Shown here piece after piece: positions 61,356 to 64,000 of a DNA stretch of 64,000 nucleotides. The first letter of the stretch is position 1. Every line of letters begins with the position of its first letter. This DNA is from Maribacter aquivivus. GTDB lineage: Bacteria; Bacteroidota; Bacteroidia; Flavobacteriales; Flavobacteriaceae. The stretch lies in contig NZ_FQZX01000001.1 of NCBI RefSeq assembly GCF_900142175.1, positions 310,001 through 374,000 on the forward strand. The letters are read 5' to 3'. The translations under genes and the position numbers were made by a program. The notes beneath the pieces were generated by a model that searched no databases, had not been told where the DNA came from, and saw nothing but the letters and a program-made list of their open reading frames with translations.

Positions 61356-62261
61356 CTATAGTATTCTGTTTAAAACAAGGTCAACATCTATTAGTAGAAT
61401 ACCAAAGACTCCCATTACTATAATTAGTTTTAGAATATTATGCAGCCAAACATAGTCTTTACGGGCTTTTGCCTTGAATAAAAGAAATACAAAGAGGACT
61501 AGCAATACCACACAAAGCATAAAATAAAAGTTCATATACCCCACATCGAACTTGAAAATCAGCAGTAATGATGGCACAAGGGTCAATAAAATCAATAAAC
61601 TGATAAGAATTTTAGAAGTTCGTGCTCCGTAAATTATCGGAATAGTTCTGTAATTCTGAGCTAAATCTCCTGAAATATTTTCTAAATCCTTGATCATTTC
61701 TCGTGCTAGTATCAATAAAAAAAGAAATACTGCATGCATAAAAATCACTGGCTGAATATTCTTGTAGTAAATGAATACGACAAAGAATGGCGTAATTGCC
61801 AAAGTGGCTGAAATAAAATTACCTAAAAACGGAATTTTCTTCAACTTATGCGAATAGATCCAAATACCGAAAATATATGATGAGAAAAAGAAAACCGCTT
61901 TAAACGATACATAACTGGCCGCAATTACCGCAAAAAAATTGAGTACAAAATATGTCGTTAGCTTAAATCGCTGGCTTACCAAGCGATCCAGCATACTCTT
62001 TCGGGGTTTATTAATGAGGTCTTTTTCTGCGTCGTAGAAATTATTAATAATATAACCAGCAGCAATAACCATAGCTGAAGCTATTACGATAACGAAAAGA
62101 TTAACGTCAAAAACTACTTTACGAACAGGAAGCTCTGGTGCTAAAATATAAATAGACGCCAAATATTGAGCTAGGGCTATAACTAGAATGTTATACCCCC
62201 TAACCACTGAAAACAGACTCAGTACTTTTAAAAGTAAGAGTTTATTTCTTCTATTAAGCAT
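61356..62261 (-). CDS. UbiA-family prenyltransferase (geranylgeranylglycerol-phosphate type)
   Basis: Transfers an isoprenyl chain to an acceptor in the membrane. Two Asp motifs are clear: NNFYDAEKDLINKP near residue 70 and LARE-MIKDLENISGDLAQ near 190 (DLENISGD). About eight membrane helices, 301 aa. Flavobacterial members are often annotated as geranylgeranylglycerol-phosphate geranylgeranyltransferase, but the acceptor cannot be read from sequence. 13 bp from the mevalonate kinase-like gene, so probably one operon. Confidence 0.87.
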   Translation of the reverse strand: MLNRRNKLLLLKVLSLFSVVRGYNILVIALAQYLASIYILAPELPVRKVVFDVNLFVIVIASAMVIAAGYIINNFYDAEKDLINKPRKSMLDRLVSQRFKLTTYFVLNFFAVIAASYVSFKAVFFFSSYIFGIWIYSHKLKKIPFLGNFISATLAITPFFVVFIYYKNIQPVIFMHAVFLFLLILAREMIKDLENISGDLAQNYRTIPIIYGARTSKILISLLILLTLVPSLLLIFKFDVGYMNFYFMLCVVLLVLFVFLLFKAKARKDYVWLHNILKLIIVMGVFGILLIDVDLVLNRIL

Positions 62262-62274
62262 GTATGGAAATTAC

Positions 62275-63213
62275 CTAAAAATTATAGACTACTTCTAATT
62301 TATAATCTTTTAACGCAGTTTTAGCTTTTTCAAAATCTTCGGTAAAACCTAAGATGTAACCACCACCACCTGAGCCACAAAGCTTTAAGTAGTAATCATT
62401 AGTATCAATTCCGTTTTTCCATAAGTCATGAAACTTAGCAGGAATCATAGGTTTAAAATTATCTAAAACAACATGGGATAATTGCTTCAAATTACCGAAC
62501 AATGACTGAATATTGCCGTTTACAAAATCTTCTACACAAGCATCTGTATGCTTTATGAATTGATTTTTTAGCATTTTACGAAAACCGTCATTCTTCATTT
62601 GCTCCATGAAAATCTGAACCATTGGTGCAGTTTCTCCAATAATACCGCTATCTAATAAGAATACGGCTCCTTTACCTTCTATATTTTGTGAAGGTATGCT
62701 AGTAGACTCAATATTGTCTTTAGAATTTATAAGAATTGGAAGACTCAAGTAACTATTCAATGGATCAAGCCCAGATGATTTACCGTGAAAAAACGACTCC
62801 ATTTTACCGAATATCGTTTTAAGCTTCAATAGTTTTTCTCTGGTTAAGTTCTCAAGAACCGTTATTTTTTCTTGCGCATATTTGTCATAAATAGCTGCTA
62901 CCAAAGCACCACTACTACCTACACCATAACCTTGTGGTATAGAACTGTCAAAATACATACCTTCAGCAACATCAGCTTTTAACAGGTCTAAATCAAAAGA
63001 AACCAAACTTGGCTCTTCAACAGTTAACTCTTCTAAATAAAGAGCAAATGCTGCTAAACTTTCGTTAGATTTTGTAGCCTCTTTTGAAACGCTGGCATCA
63101 GATTTCAAAGCTCCCTTATAAAAATTATAGGGTATTGATAATCCTTTTGAATCTTTAATGATACCATACTCTCCGAAGAGAAGAATTTTTGAATAAAAAA
63201 GAGGTCCTTTCAT
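62275..63213 (-). CDS. GHMP kinase, mevalonate kinase-like
   Basis: ATP-dependent small-molecule kinase. N-terminal KILLFGEYGII near residue 9, GHMP loop PQGYGVGSSGALVAAIYD near 97-114, and C-terminal LCGSGGGGYILGF. Clustering with a diphosphomevalonate decarboxylase gene and a prenyltransferase supports a mevalonate or phosphomevalonate role. 312 aa. Confidence 0.87.
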   Translation of the reverse strand: MKGPLFYSKILLFGEYGIIKDSKGLSIPYNFYKGALKSDASVSKEATKSNESLAAFALYLEELTVEEPSLVSFDLDLLKADVAEGMYFDSSIPQGYGVGSSGALVAAIYDKYAQEKITVLENLTREKLLKLKTIFGKMESFFHGKSSGLDPLNSYLSLPILINSKDNIESTSIPSQNIEGKGAVFLLDSGIIGETAPMVQIFMEQMKNDGFRKMLKNQFIKHTDACVEDFVNGNIQSLFGNLKQLSHVVLDNFKPMIPAKFHDLWKNGIDTNDYYLKLCGSGGGGYILGFTEDFEKAKTALKDYKLEVVYNF

Positions 63214-63358
63214 TTTAAAAACTAAACTAATATTGAAACGTATATAAATATAGTCAAAGATTCACAAAAAGTTGAACGTTTCACCCTAAAAGGTTAAACA
63301 AATTAAATGAATCATTCCCTTACAAACGTTTATTGTAAAGAAATAGTACTTAAATCAC

Positions 63359-64000
63359 CTACAACTTCTTAGCACCCAGACCAATTCGATCGCAAATATA
63401 CTGCCCATTTTGACAAAAAGGCACTAACTTCTCTTTTATAAATGGAAAAACGATATCCTTTTCATTTTCCGGATATAATACATGCACATTTGCACCTGCA
63501 TCTAATGTAAAGCAAACATGGGTATTAGATTCTTGCCTAAATTTCCAAATCGCATTAATTATAGAAAGGGTATTTGGCTTCATTAGTATGAAATACGGAT
63601 TGCTCGTCATCATCATCGCATGTAATGTAAGTGCCTCACTTTCTACAATATTTATGAATGTATCTAAACTACCATCTGTTAAAACAGACTTTAACTTCTC
63701 TAAATTGGTATGTGCCTGGTCAAATCGTTGAGCCGCGAACGGATGTCCGTGCATTAACTCATGACCCACCGTACTACTCACCTGCTTTTCTCCTTTATCT
63801 ACCAACAAAATGGTATCATGAAAATTATTGAATACCTCATGTACTTTATACGGATACTTTATACCAAACAGATTTGAGCTTCCTTCAATTGAAGCTGTTT
63901 CTCCCCATTGTACCAAAGGTCCTTCAATACTGCGACAAGCACTACCGGAACCTAAACGAGATAAAAATGAAACTTTTCTGTTAAAATGCTCTTCAGAAAG
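63359..64000 (-). CDS. mvaD: Diphosphomevalonate decarboxylase, C-terminal part (runs off window)
   Basis: Makes isopentenyl diphosphate from diphosphomevalonate. At the right edge the frame reads LSRLGSGSACRSIEGPLVQWGE, split here as SRLGSGSACRSIEG, the active-site motif of MvaD, and continues to the stop at 63359 with ETPVSSTVGHE-like STVGHELM. The start lies beyond position 64000; a TTG at 63916 is in-frame but internal. Clear partner of the kinase downstream on the same strand. Confidence 0.92.
   Translation of the reverse strand, partial: LSEEHFNRKVSFLSRLGSGSACRSIEGPLVQWGETASIEGSSNLFGIKYPYKVHEVFNNFHDTILLVDKGEKQVSSTVGHELMHGHPFAAQRFDQAHTNLEKLKSVLTDGSLDTFINIVESEALTLHAMMMTSNPYFILMKPNTLSIINAIWKFRQESNTHVCFTLDAGANVHVLYPENEKDIVFPFIKEKLVPFCQNGQYICDRIGLGAKKL

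Overview
The window looks like the chromosome of a marine member of the Flavobacteriaceae (Bacteroidota). Evidence is the AT-rich sequence, Bacteroidota promoters (TTTG ... TAnnTTTG), a type IX secretion pair (giant cell-surface protein with a type B sorting domain followed by a PorP/SprF-family protein), many secreted proteins ending their signal peptide in S/G-Q, mevalonate-pathway isoprenoid genes, and an arginine pathway that uses the acetyl/succinyl-ornithine carbamoyltransferase.

Layout. 1-18.2 kb is ordinary chromosome: the coaX start, a tRNA-Phe, a GH32 enzyme, a rhodanese / transferase / purine nucleoside phosphorylase / transferase cluster like those of arsenosugar-type pathways, an amidase, outer-membrane proteins, a DUF547 protein, a flavin oxidoreductase with a membrane polyferredoxin, and a GH78-like / glycosyltransferase operon.

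18.7-28.0 kb is the most unusual part: a XerD-like tyrosine recombinase followed, in the same orientation, by an integron-like gene-cassette array. There are nine attC-like sites of 132-198 bp. Each cassette starts with a GTTRxxx-type core whose reverse complement recurs at the end of the same cassette. The attC arms are imperfect inverted repeats, and internal hairpins show compensatory base changes between copies. Cargo is one or two small genes per cassette, mostly exported or membrane proteins; one cassette has no convincing gene and may encode an RNA. The right end is decayed by an IS481-type transposase fragment. The recombinase lacks the extra segment of canonical IntI, so this may be an undescribed, convergently built integron.

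28-38 kb returns to ordinary chromosome: a TetR regulator with palindromic operators and an SDR enzyme, a YHYH-protein operon, a methyltransferase, a DUF885 lipoprotein, an agmatinase-like protein and a membrane glycosyltransferase.

38.2-49.7 kb is a single arginine plus proline biosynthesis operon (GNAT, argG, argC, proC, argD, proA, proB, argF-like, small membrane protein, argB, argE-like, argH). It is preceded by a 28-codon leader peptide that ends in Arg-Arg-Arg-Arg-Pro-stop, which suggests attenuation by charged tRNA-Arg and perhaps tRNA-Pro.

49.7-64 kb holds a YihY family membrane protein, the 2524-residue BspA-repeat surface protein with its PorP/SprF partner, a zinc metallopeptidase, an RluB-like protein with a substituted catalytic aspartate, and a mevalonate/prenyl cluster (UbiA family, GHMP kinase, diphosphomevalonate decarboxylase running off the window).
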